This document shows positions 1 through 11,934 of a DNA stretch of 64,000 bases, piece after piece. Within the stretch, counting starts at the first letter, position 1, and every line of letters begins with the position of its first letter. The position numbers were made by a program, and so were the translations under genes. Source of the DNA: Hofstenia miamia (lineage: Eukaryota; Xenacoelomorpha; Acoela); assembly GCA_004352715.1 (NCBI GenBank), contig SCFE01000043.1:1164017-1228016 (forward strand). The letters run 5' to 3'. The notes under the pieces were generated by a model, which made no database searches, was not told the DNA's origin, and worked only from the letters and a program-made list of their open reading frames with translations.

Positions 1-1104
1 AAATTTGTAAATGGTCCGGTCCGGGCTGTTCCGAGCATAGGTTGAAATTTACAACCTGCGCCAACAAAACGGTCGGGAAATGGGACAAACATATGTCTAT
101 AATTAGGAAATCTCATACAAATTAAATGAACTGAATATAAAATTTGAAAATATTTTTGTGCTATTTGTGGATTTTCAATAGGTAGCGATTTTAAAAATAT
201 AGGCATTTTGTAAACATTAAATGTAGTTATTCTGTATCTGTAGTAGCGAAAGTGATTTGAACATCCACATACAATTATTTTATATCCAAAAATTCGATTA
301 AGTACGCGACTATAATTATGAGCCGAACTTTGGCTTTAACGGGCCAAGTTGGATGGACGATACCGGCCCATACACAACTCTGGTGAAATATGACCTCTAT
401 GCAGCTTTCGCGGGCATAATTTTCGGAAATTTAAAAAAATTTGTTAAAGTGATACTAAGCAGGCACAACTATATGTATACCGTTATACACACACATGTAC
501 ACAGTATAGGCCAAAAGATCCGCCCACCTCATAAAATATTAAGAAAAATGGAAATACAGTCTAAATTTCACTCGTGAATTCATTATTACAACAACATTTA
601 TTATGACAAAAAATTATAATACTACAATACTTATACGAAAAAACAAAGATTGGCAACAGCCAAATCAGTATTTTTATGCATCTCTTTTGTATTTACGACT
701 TTAGCTATTCTAGTGATGACAATCACAGCAAAACAGTACGAAGGAAAGATTATTATTTAATTGAAGCCATTCCATTTTTCTCTCTTAGATTATTCTATCG
801 AACGTTGAACAGGTATTAGTTGTGCCACGGAAGTACTTACCAGACAAAAATTATCTTACTAACGCATATTTTCCATGAAGAATTCCATTATCTAATGAAT
901 ATCTAAGGAAAGCTGATGAGCAATAACTTGTTAAAAGCCTTTTCTTTCTTTATGTCTACGTCATTTGTACACAAGATAATTATTTGATTAGTTATTGTGT
1001 CCAATTAAATAACATATTTGTAATAAAGGTACCATATCCATATCTTTAAATTTTGCTCCCTAATTTAAGAGGTGCGCGGATCATTTCGGCCAATACTGTA
1101 TACA
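1..1104. other. Gene-free AT-rich stretch
   Basis: No coding region with recognisable homology is visible. The first 50 bases contain a GGTCCGGTCC motif that recurs inside the hAT-like element at 9,865-10,283, so a related repeat remnant may begin at the window edge. Short open frames here have no family signature. Confidence 0.5.
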
Positions 1105-1546
1105 TTAGGTTGGATCGAAAAAACATAATTACTTGAAATTTTATGGCAGTGTTATTTTTGGATGTATTGTGATTCGAAACAACAAAAACAAAAAACTAAT
1201 CTAAGTGTATGCTTGCTATCGCGCCTAATCAGAATAATAATGCATGCGCTAAAACTCCTCAATTGTACATATTTGTATTGTTTTTAAGTAGTTAGAGACC
1301 TCATCAATGCTTTAAAGTATGCAAACTCGATTCAAAACAAAATTTATTAAATTTTTTGAATAAAAATTGTAGACAGATCTAAATAAAGCATTGTTGAGGT
1401 CTTTAATTACTCAAAGACAATAGAAATATGTACTATTCAGCAGTTTTAGCCATGCATTATTATTTTGATTAAGCGAATCGTAACACATCCAAAAATAACA
1501 CTCCCATAAAGTTCCAAGTAATTATGTTTTTATCGATCCACAGTAA
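1105..1546. mobile_element. Foldback MITE with long inverted arms
   Basis: The left arm starts with TGGATCG at 1,111. The right arm ends with CGATCCA at 1,540. The two arms match in inverted orientation for more than 150 bases each, including a shared TTATTTTTGGATGT block, a CATAATTACTTG block and an AATAATAATGCATG block. Almost the whole element is arm, with little unique centre. There is no coding capacity. It looks like a non-autonomous DNA transposon, probably Tc1/mariner-like, but the target duplication is not clear. Confidence 0.75.
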
Positions 1547-1869
1547 TATACATGCTAGTATACGATAATATTTGTAACTTTTCGAAAAGAAAGAAAAAAT
1601 ATAGATTCACGAATAAAGATTCATAAATGAAGAGGATGATTAATAAATTTATGTTGGAAGCTTTTGCTAAATAAGATGGTAGTCTTAAAATATGTGCGTA
1701 AACCCCTTCCACATGAATGTTTACGTTTATGCGTGCACCCAAGACCAAATCAATGCAAATGATTCGATGCGACACTGGCAAGAATTTTAATGCATAAATT
1801 TAAAATACGCAGTGCTGAATTCAATTAATCGATAAGTACTTAATAAAAACAATCAGTCATTTTCATTTA

Positions 1870-2192
1870 GTCTCTCTCTCTCTCTCTCTCTCTCTCTCNN
1901 NNNNNNNNNNNNNNNNNNNNNNNNNNNNNNNNNNNNNNNNNNNNNNNNNNNNNNNNNNNNNNNNNNNNNNNNNNNNNNNNNNNNNNNNNNNNNNNNNNNN
2001 NNNNNNNNNNNNNNNNNNNNNNNNNNNNNNNNNNNNNNNNNNNNNNNNNNNNNNNNNNNNNNNNNNNNNNNNNNNNNNNNNNNNNNNNNNNNNNNNNNNN
2101 NNNNNNNNNNNNNNNNNNNNNNNNNNNNNNNNNNNNNNNNNNNNNNNNNNNNNNNNNNNNNNNNNNNNNNNNNNNNNNNNCTCTCTCTCTCT
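1870..2192. repeat. (CT)n microsatellite containing a 282-bp assembly gap
   Basis: CT dinucleotides run up to an N block (1,899-2,180) and resume on the far side. The gap is most simply an unresolved longer CT tract. The poly-Arg-Glu reading frames across it are artefacts. Confidence 0.95.
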
Positions 2193-3319
2193 TCAATCCG
2201 AATTGAAAACAATCTAATTTAATAACAACCAATATCCAGAAGGGGGCGCTTTTAAAAAATTTATAACAGCCACCGATTTAATGAAAATTCCCGACGAAAT
2301 TAAAAAAATTAAATTTAAGCGTGTATATTAGTTTAAAAAACAATGGAAATGGGATAATACAGTTGAGCTGTGAATTAGTGATCATAGCACGGCTGTATGC
2401 TCAATCTAACTTGAAAAAAATTTCACATACACCTCTTTGATTCAAGAGTATCTATTAAAAAAATTGACAAGACAATAGGTTTTGTTTTAAGGAACCTTAA
2501 GGTGATAGACATCCCTGACATTATTTTCACTTTAAAATGGGCTTAAGACGATGATTTTCATTCTAGAAGTTAGATATGGGTATAATCAGCAAAAACATGA
2601 AAAAAATTTCCACCTTCCTAGTTTCTGGAAAAATCAAAGATGGCCGGCCCCCAACGAAGTTGGTTTAAAATTGCCATTCATCGAAAACATCATAGTTTGT
2701 ACAAAAATAGGTCTAGGAGGGTATGATTTATACTTGAAAGCTGATACAATAATACTGAACTAAGATATAGAGTGGCCTTTATCTAGAAGCTACAAAAGTT
2801 TTTTTTTAAAAATTAACGAAATATATTTTTTTTTCAAATTGGGCCCATTCTATTAACCATACTATTTTATTTCAAAAAAATTTACTCCAGACAAATTTTT
2901 TCCTTGATACCATCAGCACCAAAATGCACAATTTTGAAAGATAAAATTCAAAGAATACAACTAAGAACACAACTTACAGTGCGATCTCGGAAATTACTTA
3001 TATTTAGGCATCGTTTAGATCGTATACAAGGAAACAATGAAAGTAAATAATACATCAGCAACGTATTGGGGCATGGGGCAAAATATAAAAACAAATGATA
3101 ACAAAGGGGGTTTTATACTGTGTTGCTTAGCACAAAAAGTTGATTTATTAATGAAAAATCAGAACTAAATTTTAAAAACTAACCTCAGAGATGAAATTTT
3201 TGATACATTTATAACTATTGATAACTCATTTTTGAATGAATACCAAAAAATAAAAAATTTCAGAGGTAAGACCACCCAAAATCGCAATTATAAAAATATG
3301 AAAATTCTGAAAATATAAC

Positions 3320-3356
<37 letters not shown>

Positions 3357-4158
3357 ATAATATAAATTAGGCCACTTTGTATGTTTTTACTCATAATTTG
3401 TTGTTACAATGTTACACATTCTCACATCAACAATATTTTGTTTAAAAACTAGTTCATAGAATTGAAAGCAGTTTGGATATTACCTTTCGTCTCCAAAATA
3501 CTTCAATTTCTTATGTTTTAAACTTCCTACTCTAACTAAAAGGAGCATTTTCTTTGCATTAAATATAGTAGTAGATAGTGCTCTTTACATGTGAGATAAA
3601 CTAATAAACCTCGAAATTATTGAAGAAAATTTACAGAGCGCATCATGTATAAGGGTAAAAAAAGCTTTATTACATAAATATATTTTAGTTCCATATAAGA
3701 GTCGATGTTCGTGTCTAAGCAAATATAAAACATCCAACGGGTTCATGTATAATGTATTATTGAAAGAGAAATTCATGGCTAAGGGAAGGCATCTGCACTG
3801 TGTTCTTTTTGTTTCGAGGACATTAATTTATGCAGATTTGAAGTACAAAACGCTCAATTGCATATTCTAATTTGTAAAAAATTGAAAATCTCATTAAAAT
3901 AAGGAATGAAAATTACGAATTCATTTACAGAAGATGTAATCTTAAATAAATGTTTTAAAAATGTTTTAATAAGAAACTCGTGGAATCTAATACTGCTGTG
4001 AAAAACGGAGGTAATTTGAATGCGCCATGCTTCTATACAAATACTGGAATAACAAATATTGGAAATTTAAAATTCAAATAAATAACAAAATATAAAAAAT
4101 ATAAAAATTTAACGAATCATATAAAAGAGCACCATTTTAACGCACGCAAAGTGCAAAA
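2193..4158. other. Gene-free stretch downstream of the guanylyl cyclase
   Basis: No conserved coding frame is recognised. A (TA)n tract lies at about 3,326-3,352. The portion just below 4,159 would be the 3' untranslated region of the minus-strand cyclase. No canonical AATAAA was found near the stop codon; a variant ATTAAA on the minus strand near 3,965-3,970 is possible. Confidence 0.5.
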
Positions 4159-7100
4159 TTAAGCTTTTGATTCTTCAATGGCTTTTAAATAACGATCGGC
4201 GTCTTCATCGTTTTTATCCAAGGAATGAGAGTTTTTGAGAGGTTTCAATCCAGGTTGACGATATACTGGAGTTGGCACGAGGCCATTATGTAGCGGTGAA
4301 GAGGAAACTTCAGAACCGTCCAAACTGCCTTTTGGCTGATGCATGGAAGACAAACTTATTCGATGCCGTCTGGTATTCTGTGAAATTGGAGAAAGAACAC
4401 TATTACGACGCTGTTTTTCAGAATTTAACCAATACGTCTTTTGATTACCCATGCCTTTGATTGGAATCTCCCCACGAAATTCAATATTAAAGCAATCAAA
4501 AGAGTCCAAAACTTTCTTGGTGTCTAGACTAATATGCACACGCATCTCCTCTCCATTACTCTCCATACGAGATGCAGTATTTACTGTGTCACCAAACAAA
4601 CAATAACGCGGCATTTTTACTCCAACCACGCCAGCACAAACTGGGCCAGTGTGTACACCCACACGAAGTTTTAGCTGGGTATCTGGTTTATGACGAATAA
4701 CAAACGACTTAATCGCTTCTAGGAGTGCAAGAGACATCCTACAAATTTCTCTAGCATGAAAGTTGCCGTTTCGCATGGGAAGCCCAGAAACCACCATGTA
4801 CGAGTCACCAATCGTTTCCACTTTGTAAACATCAAAATTTTCAATGATTTGGTCAAAAAGTGAATAAAGATCATTCAAGAGCTGTACAATTTCATGCGGC
4901 TTGCTTGTTGACGACAACTTAGTAAAGCCTACGATATCTGAGAAAAATATCGTTACCGCCTCATACCACTCCGGATTGACAACATCGCCATGCTTCAATT
5001 TTTCAGCAATTGATCGTGGAAGTATTTGACATAAAAGATTTTCAGCCTTTTTCTTCTCATCGTAAAAGGCAATCGTTCGTTCATCAACAAGTTTTTCTAG
5101 ATTCTCAGCATACGTTTCCATTCTTTGCAGCAAATTGTCAAGAACATTCTCGCTTTCTTTATTTCCACTAATCTTTTTCAAATGCATTTTTAAAGAAGCT
5201 ATGTCCGGTCGATTATTAGGGTTTTCTGACCAACAAGATTCCATTACGCTCACTATAGCATCATTCTCTTCATTTACCGAAGTAGGACGAAAAGAAGGAA
5301 CTTCACCCAATTGAACTTTGTTAATAATTTCTTCTGACTGCAATGATTCGCCTTGAATGAAGAATGGTCCTTTTCGATGCATTATCTCTTGAATTATGAT
5401 GCCAAAGGCGTATACATCGACTTTGTGCAAATCGCAGTTACTATCATTTCGAAGAATCTCAGGCGCCGTCCATAAAAGCTTGTGGTAATATACAGCAGGT
5501 TCCGCTATAAGTAAATTTTCCCGAGTTTTTTCAAGCTTCCGAATTTTTTCCAACCCGAAATCGCAAAGCTTACACACGAATCTGCCATCCACGACACAAT
5601 TGGTGGATTTGAGATTACCGTGATGCCCTATGATGGAAGTGTGAATGAAATTAAGACCCTTTGCTATGTCGGACATTATAGAATGCTTAAACATCCAGTC
5701 TAGCTTGATCTGAGTGTTTTCTAAAATATCTGTCAAAGATCCCTTTGCGCAGTATTCTGTTATTAGAAAAGTTTCTTGAGGATCTTCTACACAAGCACCC
5801 AAAAATTTAACGACATGATCATTGGCAATATCTCGCATATTTTTCAAGCTTAACAAAATCTCTCTATTAATTTCAAAAGGTTCTATCAATTTAAGGGCGA
5901 CAACTGATCCCTTATAGTAGGCAGTATTTGTGAACTTGTGAATCATAGAAGCATTAGAAAGACTAGCATTATCTTGATTAACAGCAATTTCTTGCTTACC
6001 AAGCCCTATACCAATGCTTTTAACGTTATGAAAATCAATATCCTCTTTTGCAATCTTCCAGGTCATGCTTGCCAATTCAGCCTCTAACATGAACTTGCGA
6101 TACATGATTAGACCAACAGTACATATAGTTAAAATAATTAAGAAAAAACTAGTGATTAGCAAAATGAATAAACCTGTAATTAAAAAATTGCTTTGGCACT
6201 TAACACCATCGAACCCGCAGCTGGGCACATCAGGCGGAGGAGCGCCTTTTGGCCACATAATTTTGTGAAATGTTCTAATCCTGTTATTTGGATAATGGAT
6301 ATCAAGAATCCCAAATTCGTAAGAATGTTGATTAATTACACCAAGTACTTGAAAAACTCCTTCTCTGTTACCATTTTTATCAATTGTAACGTTACCAGAT
6401 GAAAAATTGTAAAAAGTTGTGTTTTTAACAAAAGATGCCACATTATGATGATCACTTGAGTGCTTTAGGATTAGATCCAAATATATCCGTAGAGAATCAT
6501 AAAGTGTACTCACATAATAATTATCAGTAGAACAGTTTTGTAATTTAAGTTTTCGGCATGCGCTACCATATCTTTTCTTAAAACTTGACAGTGAGGGAGA
6601 CGCTGGCACAAAATATTTAATTATAAACACCCTTGAATATGCTTTCTTTCTAACCTCACTGTTATCGTCGTTGATTCTCCAAGGATATTTTGAATGAAAC
6701 ATGTCCTTACTCAGACCTAGGTCAATAATAAAAAAAACAAATTCCTCATTGGGAAATAAACGAAAAAATTCCAGTAAAAGTTCTTGAGCATATTGAGGTT
6801 CCATTGCAAGGATGATGATTCTGGCTTCCAATCGAGTATCATGCACAACTTTTTCTAATTTTATGCCTCGCATATCCAAAGCAATGAAAGTTCTTTTAGC
6901 AGCTAATGAGCCTAGAAATAGAGAAGTTGCCAATTTATGATACAATGAAATGATATTATAATTTGCAGATCGTGTGATTACTTTAACAATCTTCCAGTTG
7001 AATTCAGTGCAATAACGTAAGAGTATATTCGCGTACTGAGAAGATCTAGAGTCAAATTGGAAAAAGGGTGGGACAAACCGCACAGTTGTTTTAAATGAAG

Positions 7101-7485
7101 ACATACGATATGGTCCAATGCCACCCACTGTGAAAACCGGCCGTTTCCAACTTCCCATATAATTTCCTATCTCGGTAATTGTAGGACATGTTGGGCCAAC
7201 AATAAAATCCAGTTTATCGTTCTTATAGTACTCAATAGCCTTCAACCCAGCATCTTCCGATGAACAAGGGTTATCAATATATATAAATGTAAAATTCCAA
7301 TTAACCCCCGAAAGACTAAGATCTTCTCTAAAGAGTTCAAAACAAGGTTCCGCTTCGTTTTTGGTAATAGGACTGACAACTCCTTTATCTTTAGGAATCA
7401 TAATAAGCATGTATAGTTTTTGCTTCGATGCGTATAATCCACTGCATAGTAAAATGAATATGATAAGAGTAGAAGCTAAATCCAT
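4159..7485 (-). CDS. Receptor (membrane) guanylyl cyclase, natriuretic-peptide-receptor type
   Basis: This 1,108-residue single-pass receptor converts GTP to cGMP. From the ATG at 7,485 the order is: a hydrophobic signal peptide (residues 1-20); an ANF-receptor-type extracellular ligand-binding domain (about 20-430) ending in a CGFDG...C juxtamembrane motif; one membrane segment (about 433-462); a kinase-homology domain (about 475-770); a coiled-coil linker (about 775-815); and a class III cyclase domain (about 825-1020). Metal-binding Asp850 in FSDIVGFT and Asp894 in ETIGDSY, the guanine-selecting Glu890 and Cys962, and the NTASR arginine are all present, so the cyclase looks active. The kinase domain keeps a DFG but has HGNLKSTNC in place of the HRD Asp, as expected for the family. 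The frame can be extended upstream to 7,560 only from a TTG; the ATG at 7,485 directly precedes the signal peptide and is preferred. The 3.3 kb coding region has no intron. Its ligand cannot be told from the sequence. Confidence 0.93.
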   Translation of the reverse strand: MDLASTLIIFILLCSGLYASKQKLYMLIMIPKDKGVVSPITKNEAEPCFELFREDLSLSGVNWNFTFIYIDNPCSSEDAGLKAIEYYKNDKLDFIVGPTCPTITEIGNYMGSWKRPVFTVGGIGPYRMSSFKTTVRFVPPFFQFDSRSSQYANILLRYCTEFNWKIVKVITRSANYNIISLYHKLATSLFLGSLAAKRTFIALDMRGIKLEKVVHDTRLEARIIILAMEPQYAQELLLEFFRLFPNEEFVFFIIDLGLSKDMFHSKYPWRINDDNSEVRKKAYSRVFIIKYFVPASPSLSSFKKRYGSACRKLKLQNCSTDNYYVSTLYDSLRIYLDLILKHSSDHHNVASFVKNTTFYNFSSGNVTIDKNGNREGVFQVLGVINQHSYEFGILDIHYPNNRIRTFHKIMWPKGAPPPDVPSCGFDGVKCQSNFLITGLFILLITSFFLIILTICTVGLIMYRKFMLEAELASMTWKIAKEDIDFHNVKSIGIGLGKQEIAVNQDNASLSNASMIHKFTNTAYYKGSVVALKLIEPFEINREILLSLKNMRDIANDHVVKFLGACVEDPQETFLITEYCAKGSLTDILENTQIKLDWMFKHSIMSDIAKGLNFIHTSIIGHHGNLKSTNCVVDGRFVCKLCDFGLEKIRKLEKTRENLLIAEPAVYYHKLLWTAPEILRNDSNCDLHKVDVYAFGIIIQEIMHRKGPFFIQGESLQSEEIINKVQLGEVPSFRPTSVNEENDAIVSVMESCWSENPNNRPDIASLKMHLKKISGNKESENVLDNLLQRMETYAENLEKLVDERTIAFYDEKKKAENLLCQILPRSIAEKLKHGDVVNPEWYEAVTIFFSDIVGFTKLSSTSKPHEIVQLLNDLYSLFDQIIENFDVYKVETIGDSYMVVSGLPMRNGNFHAREICRMSLALLEAIKSFVIRHKPDTQLKLRVGVHTGPVCAGVVGVKMPRYCLFGDTVNTASRMESNGEEMRVHISLDTKKVLDSFDCFNIEFRGEIPIKGMGNQKTYWLNSEKQRRNSVLSPISQNTRRHRISLSSMHQPKGSLDGSEVSSSPLHNGLVPTPVYRQPGLKPLKNSHSLDKNDEDADRYLKAIEESKA

Positions 7486-9109
7486 CACCAAATCGATTTT
7501 TGCATTACTGTAAAATTCACTGATAAATACCACCAAAAAGAATTGGCTACATAATGCCAAAATAACGTTAATATCTAATGTTAATTTAACACGAAGACTA
7601 AATTTGCGGCTAGGAGGAGCTGCGGAATTGTTTCAAATCATTCATTGTATGAGATACATTTTGCTGACTAAAGATGGCGCTTGATAAAATATAATTGAGT
7701 TAATAAGAGGTTGCATCAAAATCTATTAATAGAGGCATCCTATTATTAAAAATACTCCATTCAAAATATAGGTTAGGGTGAAAATTAGAAATTTAGTTAA
7801 TAAATCATCTAAATAAAATTTCAAGGTTTGGGATTAAGTAAAATTAGATGAAAATAGATCAACAATCTATTAACTATTTTAATAGATGTGTAAGTTTATA
7901 CTTGCTATTCTCCAAGTTAATCCATGTATGAAACACTCTTTGATGTAGTCACAGTCAAGCTTACAATAACATATAAAATATCATACTTCTCATTTTAATA
8001 TGGGCCACAAATATTAATAAAAACCACGTGACTTCAAAAATAATATGATCAAGCATAAATAACAATTTTCATCAAAAGAGTTTGTACAGACAAAACCATT
8101 GAAAGAAATTGTCCTTGTCTAATCATTAGGGCACGTAAAAGTCAATAAAGTAAAACTGTGTTTTTTCGGTCAAATACGTATTTGCACAAATTATTTAGAC
8201 ATGACAAATGCGGATTTTGCAACTATTTAGTATGGATGTAAAGTCAAAAAAGTCAAAAATACCTTTTAGGACAAAATTGCCTTTTTAGGTCAAAATAAAG
8301 TTAATATTGATTATGTAATTAGTAAATTTCTGTTTTGTAGATGCTTATCAAAATTTGATTTCAAATCCCACAAATGCTCAAATGTGATTGATGAACCAAA
8401 TTTCTTGCATCTCGGGAAAGTTTTAGCATTTTTCGGTTGAAAACATTATATTTTGTAATATGTAAACAATACTTTATAACACACAGTGATTTTGAAGTCG
8501 TCTTAATGTTATTATGAGATCAAAATTTCTTAGTTTCGTGATCAAAATACTCAGTTTTTAGGTAAAAAAATAATCGCCCTGATAACCATATTTTGTCACC
8601 TCAAAATAGGGACATAAATATAAAAAGAACGTGAAATTGAAAATCGATATTTTTTATAAATTAAAATAAAAAAAACGTAAATCTCAGATAAAATTTGAAT
8701 TGATTTAAATAGATCCTTTTAAAAATTTTGCATTTTTTGTCAATTTGCACATTGGCAAAATATCACTAATTTTATCAAATTGATACGCCAATATAAGCAA
8801 ACAATATCATTTTCAACATCACATTAAGCCTCTTCCAAAAAGCTATAGGCGTGCAGCCAATTTGGCTTGCACCTCTTATTTAAAAATTGTTGAAAATTCT
8901 AAAGTATTTCAAGATTTTCTCTACATTTTGAGACTATAGTGATGAGCACAAATGAGGATATTAATTTCCTCTTTTTCGTTGTAAGATTCCAAAAAAGTTT
9001 GGGCTTTTGTACAAATTTTTTATTGTATAGCACATTTAGTGAAACAACGGTAACAAATCCGACATGATTTTGCTAGTGTTTCAGATTTGCCGCATATCAA
9101 GAAAAACCC
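7486..9109. other. Gene-free stretch upstream of the guanylyl cyclase
   Basis: The cyclase promoter and 5' UTR should lie here, but no TATA box or start site can be fixed. On the minus strand, a TTTTACAG at about 7,508-7,515 could be a 3' splice site for a 5' UTR intron; this is weak. Around 8,150-8,590 there are several scattered GGTCAAAA-like phrases that suggest an old repeat. Confidence 0.4.
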
Positions 9110-9330
9110 CAAACAAAATATTAAAATCAAATAATTTAAGGTCTTGCAAGACTTTTAAGCACCGGGTATATAATAGGGATTTGCGGGTGGCACATTTTTT
9201 GTGCGGAAGCCCGCTCGTGCTCGTAACATAAAGAATAGCCCGCTCACAGCAGTTTTTTGCGACCCGCAAAACGAAAGCATAAATCTATGCCCACCTGCAT
9301 ATTCGTTCAATTTAGCCGTAATATTTAAAA
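9110..9330. repeat. Dispersed repeat, copy 1
   Basis: This segment shares a divergent but collinear pattern with 25,228-25,420: a GCTCGTAACATAAA-like phrase, then AATAGCCCGCTCA, then ACCTGCATATTCGTT and an AATTTA run. The class is unknown. Short open frames in both copies are non-homologous and probably not coding. Confidence 0.5.
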
Positions 9331-9479
9331 AAATTGCAGCTGAACCAATAAAAATAAGAAAAAAAATTGAAAGAATTCAAAATGGTTCAAATTTATCCTA
9401 TCGCATTGTTCGTTATAATTACTTCTGCAACAAAAATTGTACTGTTTGTACAGAAGTCAAACAAAAAGAAAATCTAGTT

Positions 9480-9864
9480 GAATTATGATAAAGTTAATAA
9501 ATGTGCTCGACTGTGCTGGACATGGGTCAATGGGTCGCAATTTTGAATTTTGGGCTAGGTCGTGGGTCACTATCAAATGGGTCATTACTTACGATACTGA
9601 TTTTTGCTTGGGTTCATTAAAATCTTTCTTTTCAGTTCATGTACTTAAAAACCAAAAAACAAATATGTATTTGCTGTAACTAAATTCAACCATTGTTGTT
9701 GTATTATTTTCAAGGTGAAATGTAGTTACGAGCAAGATGTTACATGAAACGATGGGTCAGTTCCGGACTTTAGAAGCATGGGTCATGATACTGATGGGTG
9801 GCGCGAGTCCTGGTTACATAATGTGACCCATGTATATGTGACCCACTCGCCTGCGCAACCTACC
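9480..9864. repeat. Region rich in TGGGTCA-like motifs
   Basis: The motif TGGGTCA or its complement TGACCCA occurs repeatedly in both orientations near the two sides of this stretch (around 9,524-9,585 and 9,755-9,845). This is the arrangement of subterminal repeats in a non-autonomous DNA transposon. No clean terminal repeat or target duplication was resolved. Confidence 0.35.
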
Positions 9865-10283
9865 CAGAGTTGGAAAATAATCCAGTCAGAACCGCGGTCC
9901 GGTCCGATCTGTAGTATATGCAAATAAACGATCCTATTCGATCCTTTTAAATTACGTTTCACACCTCATTCTCAACTGAGATTAGATGCAAATTATTCAA
10001 TCATATACATTGCTATTAACTTAGAGGATTGCGAACAATAGCATAGTGATGTCATAATCGTAGAGTGCAATCAGGGAATGCTCATGACAGAGGCGTAACT
10101 TCAAATAATCGCTCTAAAAATCACTATGTATAAACTGTTATTTTCTTGACAACAAAAAACAATTTAATGTTTATGTTTTTAACTTACTCATCAAATGGTC
10201 CAAACAGTCCAGATTTTTATAGTTTAGTTAAATAATAAACCTTCCTGTCTGTTCCGGGAAAAGGGGGAACATTTGCAACTCTG
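9865..10283. mobile_element. hAT-like non-autonomous element
   Basis: The left end begins CAGAGTTGGAAAAT and the right end, read inverted, begins CAGAGTTGCAAATG. CAGAGTTG-type termini are characteristic of hAT elements. It has no transposase. The flanking 8-mers do not match well, so the target duplication is unconfirmed. Internal GGTCCGGTCC is shared with the first bases of the window. Confidence 0.5.
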
Positions 10284-11152
10284 TCCGTATCTCATCAAGT
10301 CCTTGTTTCTTAATTGAAATCGCAATTTTTAATGATAATACAAAATTGATACTGTTTAATTTCAGTTTCATTAAAAATTAACTTATGTTGGGAACAATGT
10401 TTTTAATTCGCTTTTGATTTTATAGTACAAAATGGAGTTTTGGTAGGACTAACCCGCACTTAGAGTAAGGCAAATAGCAAGCTAATTGAACACAATTATC
10501 ATTTACATATATTAAAAAGAAAGGCCTTTTTTCTGTTTCTTGTTGAGCACCTCTTCTAATTTCAATAAAATTTGAAAAAGTGTAATAGTTTTGTAAGTAT
10601 AATACCACGATCTATAGAATAAAAACCTTAGAAAGACTAGGCAAGCCATTGCGGCATATTCATATTAATAGTTTTCCGCCATTTATTAATAGCACATAAT
10701 AAAGCATCATTAGTAGATATTCTTTGTTAAAAACTTATTGAGTGCAAAAGTAAAGAGTGCACTCATTAATTTGTTCAACCGATTTTTTATAAGTGGTGAT
10801 GTTACAGAAACTAGTTTATAAGTGTGGCGTCGCCAATGGGGATTGAGGGACACGTTTGAACACATGCAGAACATATATTTTTTAAGTTGCGGTGGGAATG
10901 GAGTGGGGCGAATAATTCCAATCAAATCTCAAGCATTTTTTCAAAAAAAATCAATAGAACAGTAATATAATGTATTTTCGGCAATATATTGTTCGTTTAT
11001 GTGTTCAATTTTATATCAAACATTTCCCTAATTATAGTAACATTGAGAGACTCCAACCCCTCAACAGTTACTGGGTGCAATTTCAACGGTAAAAAAATGT
11101 GTATTGGAAATTTTATATATTGACGACAAAATTACTATACAAGCGCTATAAA
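10284..11152. other. Gene-free stretch
   Basis: No recognisable gene, RNA gene or repeat boundary was found. Short open frames have no family signature. Confidence 0.4.
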
Positions 11153-11380
11153 GCCCATGCTACACGAACAACTTTTGTCGTCCGAAAGAACAACTTTTGT
11201 CACCAATTTCTGTCGTCCGAACGAACAACTTTTATCGCCAACTTTTGTTGTTGATTTGGTATGCTACACGAGCAACTTTAGTTATTAAATTAGTTTTAGA
11301 CAAAAGTTGGGGAGGGGATGCTACACGAACGATTTTAGTTGGCGACAAAAATTGGTGATAAAAGTTGTTCGTGCAGCATA
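11153..11380. mobile_element. MITE with ACGAACAACTTTTGTCG ends, copy 1
   Basis: Both ends carry GCCCATGCTACACGAACAAC-like sequence in inverted orientation (right end degenerate). Several further internal copies of the AACAACTTTTGTCG motif occur in both orientations, giving a subterminal-repeat structure. A second copy lies at 13,729-13,990. Non-coding. Confidence 0.75.
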
Positions 11381-11702
11381 GTGTTACATCAACTTTTTAA
11401 ATTTCAGTTACTTCATTATAAAACATTTAAGAAAGAATTACAAGAATATCCGAATATGCAGGAATATTTAAAATAAGAAATATAAATATTGTTCATTTAA
11501 CATAACAGTTGAACTAAAATATTAAAAAAAATTTCAATATTACACTTTTGGAATATGCAGCAGCAACAAGCTATTTTATGTTATATTTAATGTCTATTAT
11601 GAAACAATATTGTTTCAATATCTGTATTCGTATTTTCTTGAATATTATTGAACCGCGCCTGGTGAAATGTGCTTGTTTACATTCCTAAATGAGTGATCGT
11701 AA

Positions 11703-11897
11703 TACCCCGTTTACACGTGACATGAGACATGCATGTCTTGTGTTTTCAACGAGCGAATGTCACGTCTAAACACCCAAAACACGCGACATTCAACCACTCA
11801 AGTAGAGAATGTCGCGTGTTTTGGGTGTTTAGACGTGACATTCGCTCATTAAAAACACAAGACATGCTTGTCTCGTGTCACGTGTAAACGGGGTATA
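11703..11897. mobile_element. Near-perfect 195-bp palindrome (foldback MITE)
   Basis: Two arms of about 88 bases, roughly 95% identical by eye, begin TACCCCGTTTACACGTGACA and meet at a loop of about 15 bases. The whole segment could form one long hairpin. The outer TA on each side fits a Tc1/mariner-type TA insertion. A single N at 11,899 adjoins its right end. Confidence 0.85.
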
Positions 11898-11899
11898 AN

Positions 11900-11928
<29 letters not shown>

Positions 11929-11934
<6 letters not shown>

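Noticed and set aside
1853-2232. Arg-Glu repeat protein on the minus strand
   Set aside because: It is the translation of a (CT)n microsatellite and an N gap.
7486-7560. Upstream extension of the guanylyl cyclase to position 7,560
   Set aside because: The extension starts with TTG and adds 25 residues before a good signal peptide that already begins with ATG at 7,485.
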